Assembly (NCBI RefSeq): GCF_964026725.1
Contig: NZ_OZ034691.1
Coordinates: 496,001-560,000 of the forward strand
Reading direction: 5' to 3'
Source: Wolbachia endosymbiont (group B) of Germaria angustata
GTDB lineage: Bacteria > Pseudomonadota > Alphaproteobacteria > Rickettsiales > Anaplasmataceae
Length of the DNA: 64,000 nt
Shown: piece by piece, positions 28,269 to 39,139 of the stretch
Numbering within the stretch: position 1 is the stretch's first letter
How the letters are laid out: each line of letters opens with the position of its first letter
Translations under genes and position numbers: made by a program
Notes under the pieces: generated by a model
The model's database searches: none
Seen by the model: only the letters and a program-made list of their open reading frames with translations
What the model was told of the DNA's origin: nothing

Positions 28269-30830
28269 ATGGACTTGAATAAATTTACCGAAAAAGCAAA
28301 AAGCTTAATCCAGAGCGCTCAAATGAAAGCATTGGGAGCTGGGCATCAGATTTTTATGCCTGAACATTTACTTAAAGTAATGCTTGAAGATGAGTCAGGT
28401 TTAGTTCAGGATTTGATAGGCACTTGTGGTGGAAATATTCAGAATATTTCTGATGCTGTGAGTAGTACAATTAAAAAGTTTCCAGTGGTTGGAGGACCAG
28501 GTAGTGGTGGACTTCAGCTTTCAAGAGAGGTAGCAAAAGTTTTTGATGATTCAATTGGTATTGCGAGGAGAAATAAAGACACATTTGTTACTGTTGAGCG
28601 GTTGCTGCAGGGCCTTGCTGCACAAAAAGATGAAATTGTAGGTGAAATTTTAGCAGAAGGTGGTGTAACACCGCAAAAATTAAATTCAGTTATTGCAGAA
28701 ATGAGAAAAGGTGGCAGTGCAGACTCTCCAAATAGCGAGGAAAAATTAAATGCGGCAAAGAGGTATACAAAAGATATTACAGAGCTTGCTATGCAAGGTA
28801 AGCTTGATCCTGTAATTGGTCGTGATGAGGAAATCAGAAGAACTATGCAGGTATCGTTGAGGCGAACAAAAAATAATCCAGTACTGATAGGTGAACCTGG
28901 TGTTGGAAAAACTGCAATAGTTGAAGGTTTAGCAAACAGAATTGTTGCAAATGATGTACCATTTGGTTTGCGTGATGCAAAAGTTTTAGCTTTGGATCTT
29001 GGTGCATTAATTGCTGGAACAAAATTTAGAGGGGAGTTTGAAGAGAGACTAAAAGCAGTGATTAATGAGATTTCAAAAGCAGAGGGAAAAGTTATTTTGT
29101 TTATAGATGAGCTTCATACTTTAGTGGGAGCAGGAGCGACAAGTGGTGTGATGGATGCTTCAAATCTGCTCAAGCCTGCTCTTGCGCGTGGAGAAATTTG
29201 CTGTATAGGGGCTACAACTTTGGATGAGTATCGTCAACATATAGAGAAAGACCCTGCGCTTGCAAGGCGTTTTCAGCCTGTGTTTATTTCTCAACCGACT
29301 GAGACTGATACTATTTCAATACTGAGGGGTTTGAAGGAGAGGTATGAGGTGCACCATGGTATTAGAATCACAGATGGTGCAATAATCGCTGCTGCAACGC
29401 TTTCTAATAGATATATAACAGATAGGTTTTTACCTGATAAAGCGATCGATTTAATTGATGAAGCAGCAAGTAGGGTTAGAATTGAAATGGACAGCAAGCC
29501 TGAGGTTGTTGATGAGCTTGAAAGAAAGATTATACAGCTGAAAATTGAGTCAGAGGCTTTGAAAAAAGAAAGTGATGAAAACTCTAAGCAACGTTTAAAA
29601 AAGATAAATGAGGAAATTGAGAGTCTAAACAGTAAATTTGCTGACTTAAGCAGTAAATGGCAGATGGAAAAGAATAAAATAGCTAAAATACAAGAAACTG
29701 CTGAAAAATTGGATAACGCGAGGAAAGAGCTAGAATTGGCTCAGCGCAATGGAAATTTAGGAAGGGCAGGGGAGTTGATGTATGGTGTGATTCCTCAACT
29801 TGAAAATGAGTTAAAAAATCAGGAAAAAGTTACTGATAGTTTCCTAAAGAAAGAAGTTACTGAGAGTGATATTGCAAATATTGTTTCAAAATGGACAGGC
29901 ATTCCAGTTGATAATATGATGCATAGTGAAAAGGAAAAGCTCCTTAATATGGAAAATGAAATAGGAAAAAGAGTAATAGGGCAGAGAGATGCAATTGAAG
30001 CTATAAGTAATGCAGTAAGGCGCTCCCGTTCTGGTGTTCAGGATACTAATCGACCTTTTGGTTCATTTTTATTCTTAGGTCCAACCGGAGTTGGAAAAAC
30101 AGAGTTAGCAAAATCTCTTGCCGAATTTTTGTTTGATGATCAATCAGCACTTCTACGCTTTGATATGTCAGAGTATATGGAAAAACACTCCGTTTCAAAA
30201 CTGATTGGTGCACCTCCAGGGTATGTTGGCTATGAACAAGGTGGAAGATTAACTGAGGCAGTGAGGAGAAGACCATATCAGGTAATTTTGTTTGATGAGA
30301 TAGAAAAGGCAAATCCAGATATATTTAATATATTACTGCAGATTTTGGATGAAGGTAGACTCACCGATAGCCATGGCAAATTAATTGATTTTCGCAATAC
30401 CATACTGATTTTAACTTCTAACCTTGGCGCTGAGATGATGCTCAGAGGAACTGCTGAATCTGTAAAAGATGAGGTGATGAAAATAGTTAAGTTAGCGTTT
30501 CGTCCAGAATTTTTAAATAGACTGGATGAAATTATTATATTCCACGGTTTAACCAAAGATGACATTTATAAAATTATAGATGTTCAATTCTCTTATTTAC
30601 AAAAGATGCTTGCTAAGCGTAAACTGAGTATTAGTTTATCGCAAGAAGCTAAGGAGCTAATAGCACAAACTGGCTATGACCCTGAATATGGAGCGAGGCC
30701 TCTGAAAAGGGTAATACAAGAATGCATTCAAAATAATCTAGCTAAGTTAGTTTTATCGGGGAAAGTAGTAGAAGGAGATGAACTAATAGTGTATACTTCT
30801 GGTAACGAAATCTTAGTTAAAAAGATCTAG
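28269..30830 (+). CDS. clpB: ATP-dependent chaperone ClpB
   Basis: An 853-residue HSP100 disaggregase. It has the N-terminal Clp repeat domain (about 1-145), nucleotide-binding domain 1 with Walker A GEPGVGKT near residue 208 and Walker [12 protein letters not shown], the coiled-coil middle domain (about 410-520) that binds DnaK, and nucleotide-binding domain 2 with GPTGVGKT near residue 605 and ILFDEIEKA. ClpB works with DnaK and DnaJ (dnaJ is at 61978) to rescue aggregated proteins. Length is standard. No heat-shock promoter can be named with confidence in the short upstream region. Confidence 0.97.
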   Translation: MDLNKFTEKAKSLIQSAQMKALGAGHQIFMPEHLLKVMLEDESGLVQDLIGTCGGNIQNISDAVSSTIKKFPVVGGPGSGGLQLSREVAKVFDDSIGIARRNKDTFVTVERLLQGLAAQKDEIVGEILAEGGVTPQKLNSVIAEMRKGGSADSPNSEEKLNAAKRYTKDITELAMQGKLDPVIGRDEEIRRTMQVSLRRTKNNPVLIGEPGVGKTAIVEGLANRIVANDVPFGLRDAKVLALDLGALIAGTKFRGEFEERLKAVINEISKAEGKVILFIDELHTLVGAGATSGVMDASNLLKPALARGEICCIGATTLDEYRQHIEKDPALARRFQPVFISQPTETDTISILRGLKERYEVHHGIRITDGAIIAAATLSNRYITDRFLPDKAIDLIDEAASRVRIEMDSKPEVVDELERKIIQLKIESEALKKESDENSKQRLKKINEEIESLNSKFADLSSKWQMEKNKIAKIQETAEKLDNARKELELAQRNGNLGRAGELMYGVIPQLENELKNQEKVTDSFLKKEVTESDIANIVSKWTGIPVDNMMHSEKEKLLNMENEIGKRVIGQRDAIEAISNAVRRSRSGVQDTNRPFGSFLFLGPTGVGKTELAKSLAEFLFDDQSALLRFDMSEYMEKHSVSKLIGAPPGYVGYEQGGRLTEAVRRRPYQVILFDEIEKANPDIFNILLQILDEGRLTDSHGKLIDFRNTILILTSNLGAEMMLRGTAESVKDEVMKIVKLAFRPEFLNRLDEIIIFHGLTKDDIYKIIDVQFSYLQKMLAKRKLSISLSQEAKELIAQTGYDPEYGARPLKRVIQECIQNNLAKLVLSGKVVEGDELIVYTSGNEILVKKI

Positions 30831-30857
30831 ATTCGCTGTGTATTTTTGTTTTGAAAA

Positions 30858-33800
30858 ATGTGTATAAATCATAATGTTAATGTTGAGTCTTTATTTAAGC
30901 TAGTTGATCAAGGGAATAAAAAAGAGAAAGAAAAAATTAAAGAGTTTATAAAATACTTTTATAATTTTGTTTATAATAGCGACCTAAAAGTCAACGATAA
31001 ATTTCTTTTATACATTGCAGAAGATGCATACAACTTCATTCTTAAAAAAGAAAAAGAAGAAAGTAAATTGGCAGTAAGTAATGTAAATGATATTTCAGGA
31101 ATAGAAGGTAATTTCACTATAATTAAAATCACAAATGATGACATGCCCTTTTTAGTGGATTCTGTCATTTCCACTATTAAGTCACACGGTTTAACTATAT
31201 GCTATTATAGTAACAGCATAATTAATATTCAAAGAAAAAATAGCCTAATAGATAAAATTCATCTTTTGGAAGAAAGTAATGGAATCAAAGAGTCAGTAAT
31301 ATATGTAATTATTAAAGGTATAAGTGATAATTTTGTTAATACATTAGAAGAATCTCTACGAAAGACGCTAAAAGCAGTTAACTGCGTTGTAAAGGACTGG
31401 CAATTGATGCTCAAGAAGCTTCTTGAGCATCCGGCATTGGATGCTGGAGGCAGAGATTTTTTAGCTTGGTTGAAAAATAACAATTTTATATTTTTAGGTT
31501 ATCAAGAATACATTACTAATAAAGAAGGAAAGCTTGCTCTAAGTGGTAAGGAGAGCCTCGGGTTAATGAGAGCAAGTGAAGAGTACCAAAATTCATCAAT
31601 TTTTTCTGAAAGCTTGAATTCTTTATACATACTAAGATCAGACCTAATCTCAATAGTTCATCGGCGTACCTATATGAATTGTATAGGAGTGAAAGAATTT
31701 AATGATCAGGGTGATGTAATAAGGGAACAGCATTTTTTTGGGCTATTTACTTCTATAGCAGAAGTGCAAGATATTCGAACTATTCCGGTAATAAAGGATA
31801 AGGTTACAACAATAGAAAAAAAGGCAGGATTTGTTCCTGGTGGCCATAACAATAAAGCTTTAATTTCCATTTTACAGGCATTTTCTTGTGACGAATTATT
31901 CCAATCAAATGAAGACGAGTTATTTGAAATTTGCACCTCGATCATGTCTCTTGCGATTAGACCAAGAGTCAAATTATTTTTGAGAAAGGTAGGGAACTTT
32001 ATTAGTTGCATAGTATTGATACCGATGCGTTATGCTAGTGCAAGACTAATGTTTAAGATACGCGATATATTGAAAGATGAAACGAATGCAGAAAGTTCAG
32101 ATATTTATAACAATCACATTATCAATGAATATGATTTGATGAAATTACACGTGGTGCTAAGAACCAAAAGCGCTAGCGTTTTTGATGATGAAGTTTTGCG
32201 TATCGAAAACAAGTTAAGAAACATTACAGAAAAGTGGGAAGATCGTTTTATAGACAATTTATATAATACTTTTAGCACTGTTGAGGATATATTTATCCGC
32301 TATTGCAAGGCATTTCCGATAAGTTATCAAGAGAATTTTGAACCTCATGATGCGTATTATGATATGAAAAAATTGGAGATAGTGAGAAAGAAAAAAGTCA
32401 GCGAAGTTGATTTGAGGCTTACTCGTGACAATCTCAACTATCAATTGAAGGTTTACACTCCAAGCAACGGAGGCCTTGAATTGTCAAAGATATTAAAGGT
32501 TACTAAGAATTTAGGGGCTAAGATTCTATCTCATAATGGTTATTATATAGAAATCAACGGTGGAATATGGATACATCATTTTGTGTTGTCAAGAGTTGAT
32601 GAATTAATAGACAACATTACTTTAAAAGAGCAGTTTGAGGTAACACTTGTAAAAGTGTTCAGCAAGGAAATAAAAAATGACTATTTTAACAGCTTGATCA
32701 TTATTGCTGGGCTCGAGTGGAAGGAAGTGCTTCTGATTAGAGCGCTAAGCGCCTACCTAAAGCAGACATCATTTAGCTATAACCCAGAATATATCCAGAA
32801 AGTAGTATCAGAGTATCCAAAAGTAGTAAGGTATTTAGTAGAATTATTTCATTCAAGATTTGATACTAAAATAGATATTGATAGGGCAGAAACTACTAGC
32901 ATTTTGATAGAAAAAATTGAAGAATTACTAAAAGAGATCAGCAACGTTTCACATGATTACGTTTTGCGTTCGATATTTAACTTGATAATGGCAATTTTGA
33001 GAACCAGTTATTATCAAGATGATAAGCCATACTTATCTATCAAATTTGATTCAAGTAAAATAAATGGTTTACCTGACCCGCGCCCATACCGTGAATTGTA
33101 TGTTTATTCAAACCTTTTTGAGGGAATACATCTAAGAGGAGGGAAGTTGGCTCGTGGTGGTTTGAGATGGTCGGATAGAACGGAAGATTTTCGCACTGAA
33201 GTTTTGGGACTCATGAAAGCCCAGATGACAAAAAATGCGGTCATTGTACCTGTTGGCGCAAAGGGTGGATTTGTAATAAAGCAAGTTTATAAAGACAAAA
33301 ACATTTTAAGGGAGAAAGGTGTTGAATGCTATAAGAATTTCATCAGAGGAATGCTTGATATTACTGATAATGTAGTTGATGGCAAAATAACTCCACCAGA
33401 AAATGTGATTAGGTATGACGAAGATGATCCATATTTGGTAGTTGCAGCAGATAAAGGCACTGCTTCATTTTCTGATTATGCAAACGAAATATCCTCTGAA
33501 TGTAACTTTTGGCTCGAAGATGCATTTGCATCTGGTGGATCAGCAGGTTATGACCACAAAAAGATGGGTATTACAGCAAGAGGTGCATGGATTGCAGCAC
33601 AACGCCATTTTTGGAGAATGAATAAGGATATTTACCAGGATACAACTGTTATTGGAATTGGAGATATGGCTGGCGATCTGTTTGGAAATGGCATACTGCT
33701 TTCAAGAAATATACGTTTAATCGGCGCATTTAACCATATGCATATTTTCATTGATCCAAATCCTGATTCAGCAAAGGGTTTCGCAGAGCGTAAACGCCTT

Positions 33801-35519
33801 TTTGAATTACCGTTTTCAACTTGGATGGATTACAGCAAAGATTTGATTTCTCGTGGTGGCGGGGTATTTGAGCGTAGCAGCAAGCAAGTAGACATTTCTC
33901 AAGAAATGAAAAAGTGCTTTGATATAACGGAAGATACACTATCTCCAAATGACTTGATCCGATATCTGCTCAAGGCAAAAGTGGATTTCATATGGAATGG
34001 AGGAATTGGCACATTCGTTAAGGCAAAGAGTGAAAGTCACGGTATGGTTGGTGATAAAGCAAACGATGAATTAAGAGTAAACGGTCAGGATATTAGAGCT
34101 TCTATGTTTATAGAGGGTGGTAACCTTGGTTGCACGCAGCTTGGAAGGGTAGAATATGCTAAAATAGGTGGGTATATCAATGCAGATTTTTTTGATAATT
34201 CAGCAGGAGTAATATGTTCTGATCTTGAAGTTAATATCAAAATTGCTTTTATGAAAGTAGGGAAAATTTCCTTAGAAAAAAGGAATGAAATACTGACTAG
34301 CATGATAGACGATGTTGCATTTAAGGTGCTTGAAGACCATAACAGGATTGAAACAAAAGCATTGCTTCTTGAGTGCTTAAAAGCTAAAGAAAGATTAGAG
34401 CAGCACCATAAATTATTACTCAGTTTAGAGAAATTTGGGCTGCTAAACCGAGATGTAGAATTTCTTCCAGCTGAAGAAGAGGTAGCAAGAATGTTAACTG
34501 ATGGAGAAGGTTTCTGTTCTCCTCAGCTTGCTGTTCTGATGTCTTATGCAAGAACAGCAATAAAAAATGAAGTTATACACTCTGAGCTACCTGAAAAAGA
34601 TTTTTTGTGCCGTGATTACTTACTAAATTACTTTCCACAAAGGATGGTAACAGAGTTCAAGGATTCCATATTGAAACACCAACTTTGTAGGGAAATTATT
34701 TCTACTTGCATTACAAACGATGTAGTAAATAGGATGGGCTGTATATTTATTAATAATTTGGTTGAGAGTACTGGAATTAAAGTACATGAAGCAGTTAACA
34801 TATATATCGTTGTTAATCACCTATATAATTTAAGTAGCCTTTGGCAGAAAATTGATGAATTGGATGGAAAAATTGATGTTGATTCATATTTGCAAGTAGT
34901 GAGAAGTATGCAAAAATTTATTGGTAGGGTATCATTTTGGTTAGTAAAAAATCTTGGTAAGCTTAATCTTGTAGAACTAGATGGTGTTACAAAATTTAGG
35001 GGTGCAATTGAAACTTTAGGCCATGATATTTTAGATGAGCACCTATTAGAGGTCTATAATCATGGATTAGCTTCTTTGTTAGAGCTTAATATAAATAAAG
35101 ATCTAGCAAAAAGGGTTGCTGATCTACGTATTCTTATTTATGCGCTGGACGTTATATCTGTTGCTGAGCAGACATCTTTGTCCATCCTTGAGGCTGGTAG
35201 AATATACTTTGAATTAAAGTCGCTGCTAAGATTTGATATGATTAGAACAGTTGCTGGCAAGATGAAAAGCCATTCTTCCTATTGGGATCGCAGCTTAATT
35301 AATGATTTATTAGATGATTTAAGCAATTATCAACATAAGCTAGCTGTTAAAGTTATAAAAGCTACTGATAATCATGTAGACAAGGTTCAAACTTGGGCTA
35401 TTAATGATAAGGATTATATAGAGCGCTACAATAGCTTTTTAGATGAGATGGTCGCTTATAAACTTGATTTAAGTAAATTAATACTTATAATCAGGAGAGT
35501 TAAAGTACTTGCTTCATAG
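30858..35519 (+). CDS. NAD-specific glutamate dehydrogenase, large type
   Basis: A 1553-residue protein of the 180-kDa class of NAD-glutamate dehydrogenases, which deaminate glutamate to 2-oxoglutarate. The N-terminal ACT-like regulatory region is followed by the catalytic part, with GGLRWSDRTEDFRTEVLGLM, the substrate and catalytic lysine segment VPVGAKGGFVIK, and the dinucleotide region VIGIGDMAGDLFGNGIL and later GGIGTFVKA. The frame is intact along its whole length, as expected for an organism that uses amino acids for carbon and energy. It follows clpB by 27 bases and precedes the TatB-like gene by five bases, so they may be cotranscribed. Confidence 0.95.
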   Translation: MCINHNVNVESLFKLVDQGNKKEKEKIKEFIKYFYNFVYNSDLKVNDKFLLYIAEDAYNFILKKEKEESKLAVSNVNDISGIEGNFTIIKITNDDMPFLVDSVISTIKSHGLTICYYSNSIINIQRKNSLIDKIHLLEESNGIKESVIYVIIKGISDNFVNTLEESLRKTLKAVNCVVKDWQLMLKKLLEHPALDAGGRDFLAWLKNNNFIFLGYQEYITNKEGKLALSGKESLGLMRASEEYQNSSIFSESLNSLYILRSDLISIVHRRTYMNCIGVKEFNDQGDVIREQHFFGLFTSIAEVQDIRTIPVIKDKVTTIEKKAGFVPGGHNNKALISILQAFSCDELFQSNEDELFEICTSIMSLAIRPRVKLFLRKVGNFISCIVLIPMRYASARLMFKIRDILKDETNAESSDIYNNHIINEYDLMKLHVVLRTKSASVFDDEVLRIENKLRNITEKWEDRFIDNLYNTFSTVEDIFIRYCKAFPISYQENFEPHDAYYDMKKLEIVRKKKVSEVDLRLTRDNLNYQLKVYTPSNGGLELSKILKVTKNLGAKILSHNGYYIEINGGIWIHHFVLSRVDELIDNITLKEQFEVTLVKVFSKEIKNDYFNSLIIIAGLEWKEVLLIRALSAYLKQTSFSYNPEYIQKVVSEYPKVVRYLVELFHSRFDTKIDIDRAETTSILIEKIEELLKEISNVSHDYVLRSIFNLIMAILRTSYYQDDKPYLSIKFDSSKINGLPDPRPYRELYVYSNLFEGIHLRGGKLARGGLRWSDRTEDFRTEVLGLMKAQMTKNAVIVPVGAKGGFVIKQVYKDKNILREKGVECYKNFIRGMLDITDNVVDGKITPPENVIRYDEDDPYLVVAADKGTASFSDYANEISSECNFWLEDAFASGGSAGYDHKKMGITARGAWIAAQRHFWRMNKDIYQDTTVIGIGDMAGDLFGNGILLSRNIRLIGAFNHMHIFIDPNPDSAKGFAERKRLFELPFSTWMDYSKDLISRGGGVFERSSKQVDISQEMKKCFDITEDTLSPNDLIRYLLKAKVDFIWNGGIGTFVKAKSESHGMVGDKANDELRVNGQDIRASMFIEGGNLGCTQLGRVEYAKIGGYINADFFDNSAGVICSDLEVNIKIAFMKVGKISLEKRNEILTSMIDDVAFKVLEDHNRIETKALLLECLKAKERLEQHHKLLLSLEKFGLLNRDVEFLPAEEEVARMLTDGEGFCSPQLAVLMSYARTAIKNEVIHSELPEKDFLCRDYLLNYFPQRMVTEFKDSILKHQLCREIISTCITNDVVNRMGCIFINNLVESTGIKVHEAVNIYIVVNHLYNLSSLWQKIDELDGKIDVDSYLQVVRSMQKFIGRVSFWLVKNLGKLNLVELDGVTKFRGAIETLGHDILDEHLLEVYNHGLASLLELNINKDLAKRVADLRILIYALDVISVAEQTSLSILEAGRIYFELKSLLRFDMIRTVAGKMKSHSSYWDRSLINDLLDDLSNYQHKLAVKVIKATDNHVDKVQTWAINDKDYIERYNSFLDEMVAYKLDLSKLILIIRRVKVLAS

Positions 35520-35524
35520 GAAAA

Positions 35525-35815
35525 ATGTTTAATATAGGTCTTTCAGAAATTTTAGTTGTAGCTTTAGTGAGTATAATTATTCTTGATAAAAGTAAAGTAC
35601 CTGTATTTCTTAATCTTATTAAAAATATATATAGGTATTTCTGGGTTGTAAAATCAAGAGTTAGGAAATTGTTGAAGGATACCGGAATTAAAGAATCATA
35701 TGAAGAGCATAACGTTGAAAAAGTCAATTACATAATTGGTGAAGATGGCAAGCTTTATCCTACTTACAATGTAGATAGTACAAAAAATGACAGCAAAAAT
35801 CCTAGTAGTAGATGA
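35525..35815 (+). CDS. TatA/TatB-like twin-arginine translocation protein
   Basis: A 96-residue protein with one N-terminal membrane helix (MFNIGLSEILVVALVSIIIL), followed by an amphipathic stretch (VPVFLNLIKNIYRYFWVVK) and a polar tail. The Ser-Glu before the helix matches TatB, which guides folded twin-arginine substrates to TatC. The usual Gly-Pro after the helix is replaced by DKSKVP, so the family call is likely but not certain. It overlaps pleD by 29 bases. Confidence 0.7.
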   Translation: MFNIGLSEILVVALVSIIILDKSKVPVFLNLIKNIYRYFWVVKSRVRKLLKDTGIKESYEEHNVEKVNYIIGEDGKLYPTYNVDSTKNDSKNPSSR

Positions 35816-37163
35816 TATACCATCTAATGTTAAGCTTTTGGAGGCTCAGCTAAAAGCAGAGTACTATACAGTTATTGTAGCTTATGATGGCGAGGAGGCG
35901 ATAGATTTAGTAGCGGAACAGCAGCCAGATATTATCTTACTTGATGTTATGATGCCAAAAATGAGTGGTTTTGAGGTTTGTAAGAAGCTAAAGAATGATC
36001 CCTTAACTACTTATATTCCAATAATTATGGTAACTGCGCTGCATGACACTCATGATAGAGTGGAAGGAATTAATGCTGGTGCGGATGACTTTCTAACTAA
36101 GCCGATAGATGAAACTGCTTTATCTGCAAGAATTAAGTCTCTTGTGCGCTTAAAGATGATAATAGATGAGTTGTGCTTGAGAGGAGAAACTAATGCTGAG
36201 ATTGGTGGAGTAGCAGAAAGCAGTATTATGGATTATTCTAATCAGATTTTTGATGCTAACATACTTGTTGTAGATGAGGACACCTTTCAAGCAGAGCAGA
36301 TACACAATGTTCTAAAGCAACGCTTCAGATCAATTAAAATACTGCACGATCCAAAAGAAGCATTAAAGGTTGGTATTAAGGATAATTACGACCTGATTAT
36401 TTCTGACATGCAGTTTTCAAAAACTGACGGCCTACGGTTGTGTTCTAAGTTTCGTAGTAAAGTAGAAACACGTTATACACCAATTCTGATCCTTTCTGAA
36501 GATTATGATAAAAGCAATTTAGTAAAGGCACTTGATGTAGGTGCTAATGATTATTTAACAGTACCTTTAGATGAGAGTGAATTAATAGCTAGGGTTAATT
36601 TGCAAGTGAAACGCAAAAGGTATCAAGATGCCTTGAGAATGAATTTATTTAATAATGTGGAAATGTCTATAAAGGATCCATTAACTAACTGTTATAATAG
36701 AAGATATTTTGATGCACACTTAAGAAATATTGTTAAGGATTCTGTGGAAAAAGATAGAAGTTTATCTCTTATGATACTTGATATAGATTATTTTAAGATG
36801 GTGAATGATAACTTTGGGCATAATGCTGGAGATGAACTTTTAAAGGAAATACAGAAAAGAATTTCTGAAAATATCAGAGTGACAGATTTATTAGCTAGGT
36901 TTGGTGGTGAGGAATTTGTTGTTGTAATGCCAGATACCAATGTATCAGATGCGTATACTATTGCAGAGAGAATAAGGAAAATTATTGCCAAAGAACCTTT
37001 TATACTTGTGGATAAAAATACAACCCATAATGTAACTGTGAGCATTGGAATTTCAGCAATGCAAAGATCTGACCTTGATGATGTTAAAAAATTTATAGTA
37101 CGTGCTGACAAATATTTATATAAAGCAAAAAACAGTGGTAGAAATAGAGTGGTTACTGGTTGA
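35787..37163 (+). CDS. pleD: PleD-type response regulator with diguanylate cyclase domain
   Basis: A 458-residue protein with two receiver domains and a GGDEF domain. The first receiver has the phospho-acceptor D53 in DIILLDVMMPKMSG; the second has an Asp near 206 in DLIISDMQFSKTDG. The cyclase active site reads RFGGEEFVVVMP at about 373-377, a functional variant (GGEEF). It should make cyclic di-GMP when phosphorylated. In Wolbachia its kinase partner is PleC, not in this window. The start lies inside the TatB-like gene. Confidence 0.93.
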   Translation: MTAKILVVDDIPSNVKLLEAQLKAEYYTVIVAYDGEEAIDLVAEQQPDIILLDVMMPKMSGFEVCKKLKNDPLTTYIPIIMVTALHDTHDRVEGINAGADDFLTKPIDETALSARIKSLVRLKMIIDELCLRGETNAEIGGVAESSIMDYSNQIFDANILVVDEDTFQAEQIHNVLKQRFRSIKILHDPKEALKVGIKDNYDLIISDMQFSKTDGLRLCSKFRSKVETRYTPILILSEDYDKSNLVKALDVGANDYLTVPLDESELIARVNLQVKRKRYQDALRMNLFNNVEMSIKDPLTNCYNRRYFDAHLRNIVKDSVEKDRSLSLMILDIDYFKMVNDNFGHNAGDELLKEIQKRISENIRVTDLLARFGGEEFVVVMPDTNVSDAYTIAERIRKIIAKEPFILVDKNTTHNVTVSIGISAMQRSDLDDVKKFIVRADKYLYKAKNSGRNRVVTG

Positions 37164-37185
37164 AGTTCTTTCAAATAAGTAGTAA

Positions 37186-37914
37186 CTAAGATTCAAATGA
37201 TAGCATAAAATTTCTCAACTCTGGAAATTTTGCATTTAACTGCAGAAATAGATATTTATTTAAAAAATACCCTGTAATTTTTAACCCTAGTCTGAATTCT
37301 TGATACGAGTAGCTATTTTGTAGGTTGTTATTGTATACATCATGCAACATCTGTGGAAAAGGTAGTAATTTATCTGCATAACAGTCACCTACTTTTTTTG
37401 ACACTGCTCTACCAGTTTTTGGAGAAATAAATTGTAGATTTTCTTTCACACCTGTGACAGCACATTTTGATAGGTCTAACTTAAATCCAAGTTGCGTAAG
37501 AAGCAGAAGCTCTAAGTTAAGGTAATGACTTTGCCAAAACTGGCTATTATGTTTTATTACATCGATGAAGTGTCTAAAATTATCATACAACTTGATGCAG
37601 GATTCACTTTCTGGAAGCACTTTTTCTAATATAGACGAGAAAGAAACAATAGCAATGCTTTTTAACCTATCTTGAAAGAAATGATAAAATGGAGATTCAA
37701 TCAATTCGCACTTTAAAAAACCTAGATTTTCAGGTAGCTTAGCACTCCATTCTGCATGTAATAGATTACTTATTTGAAACTTATAATTGCTATTGTTTGT
37801 TAACCTAGTTAATCCCCTGCGCTTTCCATGATTTTTTGTAAATAGAGAAAGAATTAAATTTTTATCACCGTATTTTTTAACAGCTATAATAACACCTTCA
37901 TCTTTCCATCTCAT
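37186..37914 (-). CDS. recO: DNA repair protein RecO
   Basis: A 242-residue protein with the N-terminal OB fold (MRWKDEGVIIAVKKYGDKNL, then SLFTKNHGKRRGLTR) and the helical C-terminal domain (LLLLTQLGFKLDLSKCAVTG). RecO loads RecA on gapped DNA with RecR. The zinc-binding cysteines of some RecO proteins are not all present, as in other Rickettsiales. It converges on pleD. Confidence 0.9.
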   Translation of the reverse strand: MRWKDEGVIIAVKKYGDKNLILSLFTKNHGKRRGLTRLTNNSNYKFQISNLLHAEWSAKLPENLGFLKCELIESPFYHFFQDRLKSIAIVSFSSILEKVLPESESCIKLYDNFRHFIDVIKHNSQFWQSHYLNLELLLLTQLGFKLDLSKCAVTGVKENLQFISPKTGRAVSKKVGDCYADKLLPFPQMLHDVYNNNLQNSYSYQEFRLGLKITGYFLNKYLFLQLNAKFPELRNFMLSFES

Positions 37915-38047
37915 TTAGAGTATATTGACCATATGATATTATAGAGATAATAAAATTAGTGTAGCAAATTTGAGTTTAAGTCAACTGAAATATATTGACT
38001 TTATGTGCAATATTAGCTTTAAACTAGTAAAACAAGCTGCTTAACAT

Positions 38048-38659
38048 ATGCGCCCTCTCTATTTTAATTATATTCTTCTTTTGTTTCTATGTTGTTTTTT
38101 GCTTTTTTCAATGAAAGCCCAAACGGATGATTCGTCAGTTATTACTATACCACAAAGAAAAAAAGAATTAGTTGAGTTAGTACAACCGAGGCAAATTATT
38201 AAAATACAGGAAATTGATGAGGGTATTCCAATTCCCAAAAGAAAAAAGGGTGTAGAAAGAAAACTAAGAGAAGACATCAAAGAGGTGAAAAATGAAATAA
38301 GAGATAAGAAAAATATTGAGAACAAAGATAATGAATTGGCTATAACAGAAATTATTAATTCTATAAGGGATAAACTGACAGAGTGTTGGAGCATTCCTGA
38401 GGGCATAGTTTATAAAGAAAATTTTAGTATAAAAATTAACTTATTATTATCCAGTAAAGGCGAGATCGTTGTAGCCACCGTAGCAGATAGTAGTTCTTAT
38501 CAAAATAATCCTCTTTTTAGATCAGCAGCAGATAATGCAATGCGTGCAGTATATAAATGTAGCCCGTTAATTGGCTTACCTGCTGAACAGCATCACATTT
38601 GGCGCGAAGTCACGTTAGATTTTATTGTCCCAAATTTGGGAGAAAAACCCTGGACTTAA
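38048..38659 (+). CDS. TolA-like envelope protein
   Basis: A 203-residue protein with a hydrophobic N-terminal anchor or signal (YFNYILLLFLCCFLLFSMKA), a charged Lys/Glu linker (about 36-95) and a C-terminal TolA/TonB-like domain (residues about 105-200: IRDKLTECWSIPEG, LLLSSKGEIVVATVADSSSY, NAMRAVYKCSPL). TolA spans the periplasm to link TolQR to TolB and Pal; tolB is at 58472. The linker is much shorter than in E. coli TolA. The family call rests on the C-terminal domain pattern. Confidence 0.7.
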   Translation: MRPLYFNYILLLFLCCFLLFSMKAQTDDSSVITIPQRKKELVELVQPRQIIKIQEIDEGIPIPKRKKGVERKLREDIKEVKNEIRDKKNIENKDNELAITEIINSIRDKLTECWSIPEGIVYKENFSIKINLLLSSKGEIVVATVADSSSYQNNPLFRSAADNAMRAVYKCSPLIGLPAEQHHIWREVTLDFIVPNLGEKPWT

Positions 38660-38708
38660 AGTCCATCCTTTTAAGAATATAATTTAAAGGTGAAAAATCT
38701 CAAAGAAT

Positions 38709-38941
38709 GTGGAATATTATAGAAAAAGCAGTCACTCTGTATATATATATCACATAGTGTGGATAACAAAATATCGATATCCAGTATTAGTTGGAGATAT
38801 TGGACAGAAAGCTAAAGAAGTTGTACAAGAAGTATGTGCAAATAATCAAGTAGAGAGGTAGAGTTGCGTCAACATGTATACGTTTCTGTACCCCCATACT
38901 TAAGTATTAGTAAGTTAGTGCAGTTAATAATAGGAGTTTGA
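38709..38941 (+). pseudogene. IS200/IS605-type TnpA remnant
   Basis: Translating from a GTG at 38709 gives YYRKSSHSVYIYHIVWITKY followed by RYPVLVGDIGQKAKEVVQEV, the start of an IS200-type Y1 transposase. A stop follows NNQVER near 38861; a later frame gives HVYVSVPPYLSISKLVQLII, the next family block, ending at a TGA at 38939-38941. The catalytic His-x-His and Tyr parts are lost or altered. It is a short dead fragment. Confidence 0.75.
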
Positions 38942-39078
38942 GCCGCCGCTCCAGCTCTTTCCTTACATAAATTCCCCTTAAATTTTAAGCTTGATTTCTA
39001 CTAGAACGAGTAGAATATGGCATTTTTTATACCATAATTAATTTTCCGTTATTTATCATAAAAATTTAGATTGTAGGC

Positions 39079-39108
39079 TTGACTTTGCATAACTTATATT
39101 AGTATGCT
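39079..39108 (+). promoter_or_regulatory. Promoter of the gene at 39140
   Basis: TTGACT at 39079-39084 and TATGCT at 39103-39108 are spaced by 18 bases and lie 32 bases ahead of the start codon, giving a short leader with an AGAGGGG ribosome binding site. Confidence 0.55.
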
Positions 39109-39139
39109 ATATTATTATGTTAACAACAGAGGGGTTATT